A stretch of DNA of 7,344 bases, taken from positions 1-7,344 of the forward strand of contig JAOPYP010000257.1 of the NCBI GenBank assembly GCA_025964635.1, read 5' to 3'. Positions 7,113-7,344 of this stretch are shown one piece after another; position 1 is the stretch's first letter, and each line of letters begins with the position of its first letter. This stretch comes from Actinomycetes bacterium. GTDB taxonomy: Bacteria > Actinomycetota > Actinomycetes > Streptosporangiales > Streptosporangiaceae. The translations under genes were made by a program, and so were the position numbers. Below the pieces are notes generated by a model that saw only the letters and a program-made list of their open reading frames with translations, was not told the origin of the DNA and did no database searches.

Positions 7113-7344
7113 TTACGCTCGCGGTGTTTCCCCCTCGGGAGACTGGGCGTCCGCTGGCCGGGGGCCGGGCTGGCCAGCGTGGTTTTCGTTGCGGCGGTCT
7201 TCGTTGCCCGGCAGGCTCGCGTCCACCAGCGCGGTAGAGCCCGCCGGCCGGGTGGTCGTGTCCTCGGTCCGCTCCCGCAGCCGGTCCAGGCTCTCGGTGT
7301 CACCGAGCGGGATCGTGGCCTCCAGGCGGCTGCTCGCCTGGACC
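7113..7344 (-). CDS. Unrecognised protein, C-terminal 76 codons only
   Basis: A frame open from the right window edge to a TAA at 7115-7113 shows nearly exclusive G or C at third codon positions over its first half, so I take it as a real gene whose start lies outside the window. The visible part has a hydrophobic-polar stretch LEATIPLGDTESLDRL, then RERTEDTTTRPAGSTALVD, then a polar tail rich in Pro, Gly, Glu, Asn and Arg ending ETPRA. The tail is probably disordered. No membrane segment or known motif is visible and I do not recognise the family. The DUF72 start is 6 nt downstream, implying one transcript. Another minus-strand frame in the same stretch (6980-7303) lacks this codon bias. Confidence 0.7.
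   Translation of the reverse strand, partial: VQASSRLEATIPLGDTESLDRLRERTEDTTTRPAGSTALVDASLPGNEDRRNENHAGQPGPRPADAQSPEGETPRA

Noticed and set aside
6980..7303. 107-codon minus-strand frame over the DUF72 start
   Set aside because: It overlaps the DUF72 N-terminus in another frame and lacks the third-position G/C bias shown by the adjacent frame ending at 7113.
1..7344. CRISPR array, insertion sequence, tRNA or phage attachment site
   Set aside because: No spaced repeat array of CRISPR dimensions, transposase, terminal repeats or cloverleaf-forming sequence could be found; the only tandem repeat is the short array at 3501-3544.

Overview
The window is very GC-rich, with codon third positions almost all G or C, and uses GTG as well as ATG starts. 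Together with the gene types this points to a high-GC actinomycete (Actinomycetota); the genus cannot be told from this stretch. Every supported gene reads on the minus strand, so transcription runs from high to low coordinates. The very long plus-strand reading frames are shadows of these genes.

Layout in transcription order. (1) 7344-7113: the last 76 codons of an unrecognised protein with a polar, probably disordered C-terminus. (2) 7106-6369: a complete DUF72 (YecE-like) protein that starts 6 nt after the previous stop, so the two probably share a transcript. (3) 6368-6323: a short gap filled by a GC-rich stem-loop with AT-rich flanks, probably a terminator. (4) 6322-3824: a complete 832-residue Ski2/Mtr4-like DExH helicase with a long C-terminal region fitting the DUF3516 architecture, starting at a GTG without a visible Shine-Dalgarno sequence. 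(5) 3823-3481: a 343-nt gap with GC-rich inverted repeats and, just upstream of sbcD, a tandem array built on a 13-nt period. (6) 3480-2257: complete sbcD. (7) 2257-1: sbcC, sharing one nucleotide with sbcD (TGATG) and cut by the window edge after 752 codons.

SbcC and SbcD should form the bacterial Mre11-Rad50-type complex: the SbcC ATPase with its zinc-hook coiled coil controls the SbcD nuclease, which opens hairpins and processes blocked DNA ends. The neighbouring helicase could act on nucleic-acid structures too, but the 343-nt gap means a shared role is inferred from position only.

I find no clear undescribed system. The parts most worth a second look are the 13-nt repeat array in front of sbcD, a Pro/Gly insert in SbcD encoded by unusually palindromic DNA, the stem-loop and probably leaderless start of the helicase, and the different codon use of the DUF72 gene. 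No tRNA, rRNA, CRISPR array, insertion sequence or attachment site was seen.
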